Shown in pieces: positions 1-7,156 of a DNA stretch of 12,633 nucleotides. The notes below the pieces were generated by a model that searched no databases, was not told the DNA's origin, and saw nothing but the letters and a program-made list of their open reading frames with translations. Location of the stretch: contig JAKLIL010000013.1 in the NCBI GenBank assembly GCA_022709625.1, positions 1-12,633 on the forward strand, in the 5' to 3' direction. The translations under genes were made by a program, and so were the position numbers. The DNA comes from Verrucomicrobiota bacterium (lineage in GTDB: Bacteria; Verrucomicrobiota; Kiritimatiellia; CAIQIC01; Lenti-01). The first letter of the stretch is position 1. Every line of letters begins with the position of its first letter.

Positions 1-623
1 AGCCGCGCCTCCGTCAGCTGGCAGAGTTCGGCGATCCGCATGCCGGTGCTGTAGAGCATTTCCAGGATCGCGGCATCGCGCACGGCGGCATAATCGGCAA
101 AGCGATGTTCGACCTCGCCCGCGTTCGGCCGTGGCCGGGCGCGCACCCGGCCCGGCGCCTCGAGCAACCGGAGGACTTCGGCGCGACTCAGCACCTTCGG
201 CAAGCGGCGCCGGGCCTTGGGCTGCCGCAATCCGGCGAAGGGATTGTCCTTCACCAAGCCTTCGCGCACGAGAAATCGGTAGAACGTGCGCAGCCCCGAC
301 ATCTTGCGGTTGGCCGTGGTGGGCGTGCGGCCCGCCTGCTGGAAGGACGCGAGAAAGCGCCGGGCGGCATAGCGATCCGGGGATTTCCACGGGTACGGCG
401 GGGGCGCTGGGCCCCAGACCTGACCGCAAAATTGGCGGATGTCGGACAAATATCCGGCCAGAGTGTGTTCCGAGGCATTGCGTTCGGCCCGCAAGTGGCG
501 CACGAATTGTTCGATCGCCGGATCGGTGGCCAAGACCGCCGTCCGCGCGGGACCGGGAGGCGCCGCCGCCACGCACAAGCGCGTGACCGTGGGCGGGCGG
601 GGCTGGCCTTGTCCCATACCCAT
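1..623 (-). CDS. xerC: Tyrosine recombinase XerC/XerD family, N-terminal 207 residues (cut by window edge)
   Basis: Site-specific tyrosine recombinase of the Xer type. In well-studied bacteria these act at dif to resolve chromosome dimers. Residues about 34-130 form the SAM-like core-binding domain (IEQFVRHLRAERNASEHTL followed by the NRKMSGLRTFYRFL helix). The catalytic domain starts near residue 143 (LPKVLSRAEVLRLLE). The first catalytic arginine is R196 in YSTGMRIAEL. The remaining catalytic residues and the tyrosine lie beyond the window. The ATG at 623 is preceded, 7 bases away, by a strong GGGAGG ribosome site (631-636). It would give a 30-residue N-terminal lead longer than usual, so an internal start is possible. 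It lies 23 bases after topA, in the same operon. A basic, proline-containing stretch (about 156-178) between the domain start and the R196 helix is longer than in E. coli XerD. XerC is chosen from the dprA-topA-xerC synteny; XerD or a relative cannot be excluded from half a protein. Confidence 0.88.
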   Translation of the reverse strand, partial: MGMGQGQPRPPTVTRLCVAAAPPGPARTAVLATDPAIEQFVRHLRAERNASEHTLAGYLSDIRQFCGQVWGPAPPPYPWKSPDRYAARRFLASFQQAGRTPTTANRKMSGLRTFYRFLVREGLVKDNPFAGLRQPKARRRLPKVLSRAEVLRLLEAPGRVRARPRPNAGEVEHRFADYAAVRDAAILEMLYSTGMRIAELCQLTEAR

Positions 624-646
624 GGAGCGCCCTCCCGCCGATCCGT

Positions 647-3226
647 CTACTCCGTAACCGGAACCTCCCCGGCCGCTTTCTTCGGCGGACGGGGCTGGGG
701 CAAGCCTAGGCGGGGCATGACTTCCGCATAGTTGGGAATCTGGCCGGCATAGAACACCGCCAACCGCTTGAGCGCATTCACTTGCTTGTAGGACAGTTGC
801 TTGCGCTGCGCGTATTGGGTTTTCAGCGAATTCAGGAATTCGCGGTCGTCCCATGTGCGCCCTTTGCGGGTGCTGGCGGGCCGCCATTCGCGCACGGCGT
901 CGAACAGCGCCAATATTTCGTCGAGATGTCCTTCCGGCGGCGGTGGGGGTTCCGCCGCCAAGCCGAGGGAATCGACGTGCCGCTCGAACTCGGGAATCTG
1001 CTTGGAATACTTGCGGACGATTTTGTCGAGATAGGCGACTTGCGCGGGCGAAAGCCGCTTGCCGCCCGCCACCTGGCTGCGCAGGGAAGCGCAGAATTCG
1101 CGGTCGTCGTAGACTTTCTTGCCGAATTTGCGCGGCGGATCGAAGGTCACGTTCTCGAGCAACGCCAACTTCAGAATGGTTTCCTTGCGCGGGGGTTCGC
1201 CGCGCTCCGCCAGCCCCGCCGGCGGCACCAGTTTCAATTCGGCGATGAGCCCGTCGGCACCGGGGATCTGGTCCTTGTAGCGGAAGACCAGTTTGGCGAG
1301 GGCGTCGTGCTGGCGTCCGGAGATCGGCCGTTTCTTCTCGGCCAACTGGCGCCGGATCGACTCGGTGAACTTTTCGTCGCTGTAGACGGTCTTGGCCCCA
1401 CGTTTCATGGGCGGCTGCCACTCCTTGACGGCGGCCAGGGCCGCGAGCATCTTCCCGACCGCGGCGGCATCCGCCGCGGGGCCCCGGGCCGCGCCCAGCC
1501 AGTCCTGGAACCGGGCGTAGAACCCCGCCAGCATGTCCGTCCAGGCCACCTTGCCTTCTTCAATTTGATCGAGCTGGGCCTCCATGCCCGCGGTGAACTG
1601 CACGTCGAACAGCGTCTCCAGGTTCGCGACGAGGAAGTCGCAGACCTTCAGGCCGAGATCCGTCGGCACCAGCGCGCGCTTCTCCCGATCCACGTATTTG
1701 CGGTCGAGCAAGGTCGAGATGATCTGGGCATAGGTGCTGGGGCGGCCCACGCCGTTTTCCTCGAGGATTTTCACCAGCGAGGCCTCGGTGAAACGCGGCG
1801 GCGGCTGCGTTTCCTTCCGGTCGCTGAGCCATTCGACGGGGTCGAGCCCTTCGCCCGGGTCCAGGGGCGGGAGAGTTTCGCTCTCTTCGCCGTCGCCGTT
1901 TTCCGCCTCTTCTTTTTTCCGCTGTTCCAGGCCCGACACGCGCATGAAGCCGGGAAACGCGATTTCCGAGGCCGTGGCCCGGAACAGGAAGGTGTCCGGG
2001 CCGGCGTGCGGGCCGCCCACCGCTTCGATTTCGGCGGTGCGCTGGGCGATGCGGGCGGGCGCCATCTGGCTGGCCATGAAGCGGCGCCAGACCAGATCGT
2101 AGAGCCGCCACTCGTCGCGTTCCAGAATCGCCTTCAAGCTCTCCGGCGTACGGCCGGGGTCGGTCGGGCGGATGGCTTCGTGGGCTTCCTGGGCGTTCGC
2201 CCGGCTGCGGAACACGTTGGGCGTCTCGGGCAGGAATTCCGGCCCGTGCGTCTTGAGGATGTACTCGCGCGCCTGGTCGCGCGCCTCCTGGGCGACGGAG
2301 AACGAATCCGTGCGCATGTAGGTGATCAAGCCCGAGGCCTCGCCGTGGCCGAGATTCACGCCTTCGTACAGCTTTTGGGCGATGCGCATCGTCCGCGCCG
2401 GCGAAAAGCCGAGGGCGGCGCTGGCGGCCTGCTGCAGGCTGCTGGTAATGAACGGCGGCGGCGCGTTCTTGCGGATTTCCTTGCGGCTGATGTCCGCCAC
2501 GCGCAATTCCCGCTGCCGGAGTTCTGCCACGAGCCGCTGCGCCAGCGCTTCGTCCTTCACGTCGGCCTTGGCGCCGTTCAATTTCGCCAGGCAGGCGGTA
2601 AAGGGCGCCCGCGGATCCACGCGCTTCGCGGCCTTGACGCCCAGAATCCAGTAGGGTTCGGGTTTGAAATCCCGAATGGCCTTTTCGCGCTCGCAGACCA
2701 GCCGCAGCGCGACCGATTGGACGCGGCCGGCGCTCGAGGCCCCCGGGATCCGCCGCCACAGCATGGGACTGACCTTGTAGCCCACGACGCGGTCCAGAAT
2801 GCGCCGCGCCTGCTGGCTATCCACGCGCAACTGGTCGATGGCGCCCGGCTGGCCAAAAGCCTTGCGGATCGCCGCCGGCGTGATTTCGTTGTAGGTCACC
2901 CGGCGGAATTTCTCCAGCGGGGTTTTCGCCTTGAGCGCCTCGCGCAGGTGCCAGGCAATGGCCTCCCCTTCCCGGTCCGGATCGGGCGCCAGATAGACGG
3001 TTTGCGCCTTGGCGGCGGCCGCCTGCAGTTCCGCCAGGACCTTGGCCCGCCCTTTGATCGGCACGTATTGGGGCGCGAACCCGTGTTCGATGTCCACGCC
3101 CAGCGCCCGCTCGGGCAAATCCCGCACGTGCCCCATCGAGGCTTTCACGACGTAATCTCCACCCAGCAGTTTGTTGATGGTCCGCGCTTTCGCGGGCGAT
3201 TCCACGATGACCAGATTCTTGCCCAT
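647..3226 (-). CDS. topA: DNA topoisomerase I with a non-canonical triplicated C-terminus
   Basis: Type IA topoisomerase, 859 residues, which relaxes negative supercoils by transient single-strand cleavage. The N-terminal Toprim domain shows VIVESPAKA with E9 and DPDREGE with acidic D82, D84 and E86. The cleavage domain has the nucleophile Y303 and R305 in ITYMRTDS. Further core motifs are PGASSAGRVQS (161-171), EAHEAIRPTD (347-356) and NGVGRPSTYAQI (491-502). After about residue 580 the usual four-cysteine zinc ribbons are absent, and C712 is the only cysteine there. Three tandem related modules occupy residues 594-842 instead. The ATG at 3226 is chosen over the upstream in-frame start at 3277 because the family begins at this MGKNLVIVES point and an AAGGAA site (3235-3240) sits 8 bases upstream. 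The upstream start would also overlap dprA. The gene lies 17 bases after dprA and 23 before xerC, inside the minus-strand operon. Confidence 0.97.
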   Translation of the reverse strand: MGKNLVIVESPAKARTINKLLGGDYVVKASMGHVRDLPERALGVDIEHGFAPQYVPIKGRAKVLAELQAAAAKAQTVYLAPDPDREGEAIAWHLREALKAKTPLEKFRRVTYNEITPAAIRKAFGQPGAIDQLRVDSQQARRILDRVVGYKVSPMLWRRIPGASSAGRVQSVALRLVCEREKAIRDFKPEPYWILGVKAAKRVDPRAPFTACLAKLNGAKADVKDEALAQRLVAELRQRELRVADISRKEIRKNAPPPFITSSLQQAASAALGFSPARTMRIAQKLYEGVNLGHGEASGLITYMRTDSFSVAQEARDQAREYILKTHGPEFLPETPNVFRSRANAQEAHEAIRPTDPGRTPESLKAILERDEWRLYDLVWRRFMASQMAPARIAQRTAEIEAVGGPHAGPDTFLFRATASEIAFPGFMRVSGLEQRKKEEAENGDGEESETLPPLDPGEGLDPVEWLSDRKETQPPPRFTEASLVKILEENGVGRPSTYAQIISTLLDRKYVDREKRALVPTDLGLKVCDFLVANLETLFDVQFTAGMEAQLDQIEEGKVAWTDMLAGFYARFQDWLGAARGPAADAAAVGKMLAALAAVKEWQPPMKRGAKTVYSDEKFTESIRRQLAEKKRPISGRQHDALAKLVFRYKDQIPGADGLIAELKLVPPAGLAERGEPPRKETILKLALLENVTFDPPRKFGKKVYDDREFCASLRSQVAGGKRLSPAQVAYLDKIVRKYSKQIPEFERHVDSLGLAAEPPPPPEGHLDEILALFDAVREWRPASTRKGRTWDDREFLNSLKTQYAQRKQLSYKQVNALKRLAVFYAGQIPNYAEVMPRLGLPQPRPPKKAAGEVPVTE
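701..1447 (-). repeat. Three tandem protein modules (about 70 residues each) at the TopA C-terminus
   Basis: Coding repeats inside topA: module 1 at 1229-1447 (residues 594-666), module 2 at 959-1168 (687-756), module 3 at 701-913 (772-842). Shared features in order are a leucine-rich start (LAALAAV, LALLENV, LALFDAV), a K/R-rich turn ending in (V/T)(Y/W)xDxxF, a helix SIRRQ, SLRSQ or SLKTQ, then K(R/Q)-(I/L)S-x-x-Q, a helix ending in Y-x-x-QIP, and a closing L-x-L. Spacers between copies are proline-rich. The copies have diverged at amino-acid level, so the triplication looks old. A role in single-strand DNA binding in place of the zinc ribbons is inference. Confidence 0.85.
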
Positions 3227-3243
3227 GTTCCGTATTCCTTTCT

Positions 3244-4395
3244 TCAAGAGGTTGCGTCCGCCGGGGCCAGTTCCCACTGGCGGATCTCATCCATCAGCGC
3301 GAGCCGCCGGCCCGGCAGCCGGCGAACCACGCGCTTCATTTCCAGTTGCATCGTCAGCGTCATCAGCTGGGCGGAGGACAGGCCGGTCCGCCGGATCAGC
3401 ACGTCCACGTCGAGTTCGGGCTCCGTCCACAGCGCGCGTACCACGGCTTCCTCCGCCGGCGCCAAGGTCAGCCGCTGGCGGGCATCCTGCTGCCGGACCA
3501 GGCGCGCCCGTTCGGCCGGCGGAAACAGAAACTCGAATTCCTTCAGGACGTCGTCCAAATCCTCCACCAGGCGCGCGCCGTTCTTGATCAGCCGATGCGG
3601 TCCCCGGGCGCCGTCCAGATCCACGCGGCCCGGCACCGCCATCACGCTGCGCCCCTGCTCCATGGCTTGCTCGGCGGTATTCATCGCCCCGCTGTCGATG
3701 CCGGCTTCCACGACGATCACGCCCTTGCAGAGACCGCTCACGATGCGGTTGCGGTAGGGAAACGTCGTCCGGTCGGGAGCGCGGCCCAACGGGAATTCGC
3801 TGAGCAACGCCCCTTGCGCGGCGATCTGCTCGGCCAGGTCGCGGTTTTCCGGCGGATAGAGCTTGTCCAGCGCTCCGCCCAGCACCGCCAGCGTACGCCC
3901 GCCCGCCTGCAAGGCCGCCCGATGCGCCGCGGTATCGATGCCGCGGGCCAAGCCGCTGACGATGGCAAACCCCGCCTTGGCGGCCTGGTAGGCCAACCGT
4001 TCCGCCTGGGCGATCCCGTAGTGGGAGGCACGCCGCGTGCCCACGATGGCCAGCGCCCGGGCATCCGTTGGCGCCAAGGTGCCGCGCACGTACAGGCACA
4101 ACGGCGGATCGTAGATGTTGTTCAGCGGTTCGGGATAGCCGGCATCGACCGGTGTGACAAGCCGCGCGCCCAGCTTGGCGGCTGCGCTTTCCTCGCGCGC
4201 CGCGTCCAACGCGTCCCGCTGGGCGACGATGCCTTCCGCCACCTTGGAACCGATCCCGCGAACCGCGGCCAAGGCGGCGCTGGACGCGGCCAGGACGGCT
4301 TCCGGAGAACCCAGGGCTTCGCACAGCGCGCGCACCCGCACCGGACCGATTCCTTCGATCTGGTTCAGCACGACGTAGGCTTCGCGCGCGGTCAT
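3244..4395 (-). CDS. dprA: DNA processing protein DprA (Smf)
   Basis: DprA binds incoming single-stranded DNA during natural transformation and loads RecA. It is also kept in many bacteria not known to be competent. The 383 residues hold an N-terminal helix-hairpin-helix-like region (IEGIGPVRVRAL, 13-24, and VRGIGSKVAEGI, 45-56). The Rossmann-like DprA core follows, with IVGTRRAS (117-124), SGLARGID (147-154), FPYRNRIVSGL (212-222), EAGIDSGAMNTAEQA (230-244) and GPHRLIKNGA (265-274). A winged-helix domain lies at about 308-367 (EEAVVRALW, LSSAQLMTLTMQLEMKR). The ATG at 4395 is preferred over TTG two codons upstream (4401); neither has a clear Shine-Dalgarno site, so the 21-base distance from the upstream gene suggests coupled translation. 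It ends 17 bases before topA. All family motifs look intact. Confidence 0.96.
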   Translation of the reverse strand: MTAREAYVVLNQIEGIGPVRVRALCEALGSPEAVLAASSAALAAVRGIGSKVAEGIVAQRDALDAAREESAAAKLGARLVTPVDAGYPEPLNNIYDPPLCLYVRGTLAPTDARALAIVGTRRASHYGIAQAERLAYQAAKAGFAIVSGLARGIDTAAHRAALQAGGRTLAVLGGALDKLYPPENRDLAEQIAAQGALLSEFPLGRAPDRTTFPYRNRIVSGLCKGVIVVEAGIDSGAMNTAEQAMEQGRSVMAVPGRVDLDGARGPHRLIKNGARLVEDLDDVLKEFEFLFPPAERARLVRQQDARQRLTLAPAEEAVVRALWTEPELDVDVLIRRTGLSSAQLMTLTMQLEMKRVVRRLPGRRLALMDEIRQWELAPADATS

Positions 4396-4416
4396 GGGCA
4401 ACGCCGTCCGGGAAAA

Positions 4417-5094
4417 TCAACCTTCGGCCGGAATGTCGGCATCCGGATGGCCGGTCGCGGGCAGTTCGCCGGTCTGTTCGGGCACGGGCGCCGCGGGCCT
4501 GCGCCGCCGGGCATGGGCAAACAAATCCATTTGGCCGGTCTTGAGCAAATCGTAGTTTTTCAGGATCCGCAGAATCTGCAGGAGGTCGGATTTCTCGTAG
4601 GTCTTTTTCGCGTCGACGAGATTGGCCAGTTCCAGCAGCATCGGCCGGAACAGGATCACGCCGTCGATCCCGCGGGATTTAAGAAAGCCCAAGGCTTCGG
4701 CGCGCTGATCGGGATCGGTGGGCAGATCGGCCATGCACAGGATCTTGGCCGGATTCGGCTGGCCCGATTCCGCCTCGGCCGACCGCACGGATTCGGGCTC
4801 CGCAAAGCGGTAGATCTCGGGCGAACTCGCCAGCATGGCGGCGGTGAACTTTTCCGAATGCCAGCCGCGCACGGCGACGATCGCGCCTGCCACCTGCGCC
4901 AGTTCGCCCGCTCCCCACAGCTTGGCCTTGGGCAACGGCGTCCCCGGCGGCACCGCCGGATTCACCGCCAGCAGGTCCACTTCCTCGTGCAGGCCCTTGG
5001 AACGCGCCACGACCTGGTACTTCCGCGGCTGGCGCACCAGAAATCCCAGCGCCTCCAGATACTCGCGAACGACCCATTCATTGACCGAGGACAT
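4417..5094 (-). CDS. Unrecognised protein with PD-(D/E)XK-like N-terminus and a putative sliding-clamp motif
   Basis: A 225-residue protein not confidently assignable to a family. Residues 5-45 read as helix, strand, strand (EWVVREYLEALGFLV, then HEEVDLLAV with D40), as in PD-(D/E)XK nuclease folds such as YraN, whose GEIDLI and VEVK motifs lie in this order. The equivalent of the second motif here is IVAVRGW (72-78), with A74 and R76 where E and K would be expected, so catalysis is doubtful. Residues about 115-185 form a mixed domain ending in a helical part. QMDLF (188-192, bases 4519-4533) matches the beta-clamp-binding consensus QL(S/D)LF. It is followed by an arginine cluster and a proline/acid tail that looks disordered. 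The ATG at 5094 lies within the aroB 3' end (17-base overlap), with AAAGGA about 10 bases upstream. It lies 21 bases before dprA, the place where yraN often stands. Being a real gene is likely; its function is unproven. Confidence 0.85.
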   Translation of the reverse strand: MSSVNEWVVREYLEALGFLVRQPRKYQVVARSKGLHEEVDLLAVNPAVPPGTPLPKAKLWGAGELAQVAGAIVAVRGWHSEKFTAAMLASSPEIYRFAEPESVRSAEAESGQPNPAKILCMADLPTDPDQRAEALGFLKSRGIDGVILFRPMLLELANLVDAKKTYEKSDLLQILRILKNYDLLKTGQMDLFAHARRRRPAAPVPEQTGELPATGHPDADIPAEG

Positions 5095-6169
5095 CTTGAC
5101 ACCATCCTTTCAGCAACGCATCCAAGTCGTCCGCCGGGATCGCCTCCGGCAGGCCGGCGTGTCCCAGCCGGTCGCACAGCACGAAGCGCACCGCGCCCGC
5201 GGCCGCCTTCTTGTCCCGCCCCATCGCCGCGCGCAACGCGCGCCAGTCGAGGTTTTTCGGTTTCAGCGCGGCAATATTCAATCCGAACTTCGCCAGCAGG
5301 AACACCACCCGCCCCGCTTCCTTGGGATCGAAGCCCTTGGCTTCGATGGACCACGCCAGCGCGAACGGCATGCCGAGCGCAACGGCCTCGCCATGCAGCA
5401 GGCCGGAATACCCCGTCGCCTGTTCCAAGGCATGGCCCAGCGTGTGCCCAAAATTCAAGACGGCGCGCCAGCCGCCTTCGCGTTCGTCCCGCGCCACGAC
5501 GCCCGCCTTGATTTCGCAGCAGCGGGCCACCATGCGTTCCAGCGCCGCCGGATCGCGGGCCTGGATCGCGTCCGCATGCTCTTCGAGCCACGCGAAGAAA
5601 TCCGCGTCCAACGCCACGCCGTACTTCACGACTTCGGCCATGCCGGCGGCGAATTCCCGCGCCGGCAAAGTCGCCAAGACGTCCGTGTCGGCCAGCACGG
5701 CCATCGGCTGGTGGAAAGCGCCCGCCAGGTTTTTGCCCGCCCGCAGATTGATGCCCGTCTTGCCCCCCACCGAACTATCCACCATGGCCAGAAGGCTGGT
5801 CGGTACCTGCACGAAGCGGAGCCCGCGCATGTAGGTGGCTGCCGCAAAACCCGTTAGGTCGCCAACGACCCCTCCCCCCAACGCCACCAGCACGCTGGTG
5901 CGGTCCAGCCGCGCCGCCGCCAGTTTTTCAAGCAAATCGGACCAATGGGCCGCCGATTTGGAAGGCTCGCCGGCGGGCAACACGACTTTGCCCCACCCCT
6001 TGTCAAGGCGGTTCAAGACGTTATCGCCGTAAAAGGCATCGACATGGACATCCGTGACCACCCGTCCATGGCATCCACCGACTGCCTCAGGCAACCGGGA
6101 CAGCATGCCGGCGCCGATCCAGATCGAATAGGACCGCTCACCGAGAGGGATTTTCACCTCGCAAGCCAT
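5078..6169 (-). CDS. aroB: 3-dehydroquinate synthase
   Basis: Second enzyme of the shikimate pathway: a cytoplasmic, NAD- and zinc-dependent conversion of DAHP to 3-dehydroquinate. The 363 residues match the usual length. The NAD-binding GGGVVGD is at 98-104, PTSLLAMVDSSVGGKTGIN at 123-141 and AEVVKYG at 178-184. Probable zinc ligands are E179, H242 (FGHTLGHALE) and H259 (LLHGEAVALGM). All appear intact. The start at 6169 (MACEVKIPLGERSYSI) has no convincing Shine-Dalgarno site. A promoter at 6183-6210 would place the RNA start only a few bases upstream, so near-leaderless translation is possible. It heads the compact run with the nuclease-fold-like protein, dprA, topA and xerC, and overlaps the next gene by 17 bases. 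aroD lies 110 bases upstream on the same strand. Confidence 0.97.
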   Translation of the reverse strand: MACEVKIPLGERSYSIWIGAGMLSRLPEAVGGCHGRVVTDVHVDAFYGDNVLNRLDKGWGKVVLPAGEPSKSAAHWSDLLEKLAAARLDRTSVLVALGGGVVGDLTGFAAATYMRGLRFVQVPTSLLAMVDSSVGGKTGINLRAGKNLAGAFHQPMAVLADTDVLATLPAREFAAGMAEVVKYGVALDADFFAWLEEHADAIQARDPAALERMVARCCEIKAGVVARDEREGGWRAVLNFGHTLGHALEQATGYSGLLHGEAVALGMPFALAWSIEAKGFDPKEAGRVVFLLAKFGLNIAALKPKNLDWRALRAAMGRDKKAAAGAVRFVLCDRLGHAGLPEAIPADDLDALLKGWCQDVLGQ

Positions 6170-6182
6170 AACGGGGTGAGGA

Positions 6183-6210
6183 AATATCCCCTAGGTGTCT
6201 TCTTTGTCAA
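6183..6210 (-). promoter_or_regulatory. Sigma70-type promoter for the aroB operon
   Basis: On the minus strand a perfect -35 box TTGACA (6205-6210) is followed after 16 bases by GATATT (6183-6188), a 4/6 match to TATAAT keeping the A at position 2 and the T at position 6. Transcription would begin near 6176, about 6 bases before the aroB ATG at 6169. It probably drives aroB through xerC. The match is good but based on consensus only. Confidence 0.6.
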
Positions 6211-6234
6211 CCCCTTTCCCCCAATGGCGCCCCG

Positions 6235-6257
6235 GTTCGTCCGGCCTATCGACGAAC
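6235..6257. other. Inverted repeat between aroD and the aroB promoter
   Basis: GTTCGTC (6235-6241) and GACGAAC (6251-6257) are perfect 7-base arms around a 9-base loop. They lie 22 bases after the aroD stop and 24 bases before the aroB -35 box. There is no T-run on the minus strand after the stem, so it is not a classic intrinsic terminator. It could be an RNA hairpin at the aroD 3' end or an operator upstream of the aroB promoter. Confidence 0.4.
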
Positions 6258-6279
6258 GCGCAGGCTTGCCGAGGCCGCC

Positions 6280-6981
6280 TCAATCCATTCGCGCGCCCCA
6301 GCGCTTCAATTCCTTGGCCAACCGGCTGCAACTCCATTGCCCCGGCGCGGTGGCGGTTCCCACGGCCCCATAAGCAAGGCATGAACCCGCACACGGGAGC
6401 GCGATGCGCGACACATCACCTTGCTCGCCCATGCCCAGCACGCAGATAGGGCCTTTTGCCAGCGCCGGCACGGCAAACAGCCTGGCCAAATCATGGGGTT
6501 CTTTCACCATCGTGGCGATTTTGACGACATCCGCGCCCAAGCGGCGGCCCCGCCGAACCACAGCCAGCAGGCGGTTCAAGGAGGGCGTCCCGGCAAAATC
6601 GTGGAAAGAGGAAATCACCTTGACCCGGTGCCGGTGGGCGGCGGCCGCCAAGAGTCTCGCGGAAGGAGCCGCGATCTCGATGTCGATGGCCGACACGATG
6701 TCAAAACCCCGCCGGTACAGTTCCAGACGCCGGGCCTCCCGTTTCCGCCACGCGCCGCCTTCGCTCCGGTTGCGAATGGTCAACACAACGGGCAATCCTT
6801 TCGCTTGAACCGCCGCGCATAGTTCGAGCCATTCGCCCCCGCACAATCCGGTCAAATCCAAGCGCGCTTCCAGCAGGTCGCAGTGGGCCGGAACCCGCCG
6901 CGCGCAGCGGCGCAGAAGCGCCTCGGTTCCCACGCAGCCGACGAGTAAAGGTCGGCGTCCGCACCAGGAGATGGCTTTCAT
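6280..6981 (-). CDS. aroD: 3-dehydroquinate dehydratase, type I
   Basis: Third step of the shikimate pathway: dehydration of 3-dehydroquinate to 3-dehydroshikimate through a lysine Schiff base. The 233 residues are typical for class I. Visible signature residues are EARLDL (38-43) for the substrate-binding glutamate and arginine, TIRNRSEGG (68-76), the general base H127 in SSFHDFAGTP, the Schiff-base K154 in VVKIATMVK, and the GMGEQGDVSRI loop (183-193) with R192. All catalytic residues are present, and the enzyme is unrelated to the type II AroQ. The ATG at 6981 has a weak GAGG (6994-6997) 12 bases upstream. It is followed by 110 bases before aroB, so the two act in sequence but aroB also has its own promoter. 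It is divergent from the DUF486 gene. Confidence 0.95.
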   Translation of the reverse strand: MKAISWCGRRPLLVGCVGTEALLRRCARRVPAHCDLLEARLDLTGLCGGEWLELCAAVQAKGLPVVLTIRNRSEGGAWRKREARRLELYRRGFDIVSAIDIEIAAPSARLLAAAAHRHRVKVISSFHDFAGTPSLNRLLAVVRRGRRLGADVVKIATMVKEPHDLARLFAVPALAKGPICVLGMGEQGDVSRIALPCAGSCLAYGAVGTATAPGQWSCSRLAKELKRWGARMD

Positions 6982-7007
6982 ATTGGCCCGTTGCCTCGGC
7001 GCGCATC

Positions 7008-7035
7008 TTTATCATGCTCCCCAACGCGCTGGCAA
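7008..7035 (-). promoter_or_regulatory. Putative sigma70-type promoter for aroD
   Basis: Minus-strand TTGCCA (7030-7035, 5/6 to the -35 consensus), a 16-base spacer and GATAAA (7008-7013, 4/6 to the -10). The RNA would start near 7001, giving a leader of about 20 bases to the ATG at 6981 that includes the weak GAGG site. The 16-base spacing matches the aroB promoter. Consensus match only. Confidence 0.45.
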
Positions 7036-7112
7036 AGCGTATTTCCCGCGCCACGGACGAATTCTGTCCATACGGTTTCCCCGAATGACGCTGCGCCCGC
7101 CGTCTTTTGGCT

Positions 7113-7140
7113 TTGCACCCGTGGGCCGATTGCCTAGGAT
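7113..7140 (+). promoter_or_regulatory. Putative promoter for the DUF486, PIG-L, dinB unit
   Basis: TTGCAC (7113-7118), a 16-base spacer and TAGGAT (7135-7140, 4/6 to TATAAT). The RNA would start near 7147, about 10 bases before ATG 7157. The -10 overlaps the alternative ATG at 7139, which favours 7157 as the start. The -35 is weak (3/6). Divergent from the aroD promoter. Confidence 0.35.
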
Positions 7141-7156
7141 GGCAGCGCAATTTCCA

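Noticed and set aside
3227..3277. An N-terminal extension of TopA by 17 residues
   Set aside because: It would overlap the dprA stop; the family starts at the downstream ATG, which has its own ribosome site.
782..3757. A 991-codon open frame on the plus strand, antisense to topA and part of dprA
   Set aside because: It shadows two well-supported genes. GC-rich codon bias leaves the opposite strand open, and the translation is rich in R, H, G and F with no motif.
3346..5511. A 721-codon plus-strand open frame across dprA, the unrecognised gene and aroB
   Set aside because: Antisense shadow of three genes with clear motifs; it crosses gene boundaries and shows no domain.
6971..7156. An N-terminal extension of the DUF486 protein by up to 62 residues
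   Set aside because: The added sequence is basic and unlike the family, starts inside aroD on the opposite strand and would cover both divergent promoters.
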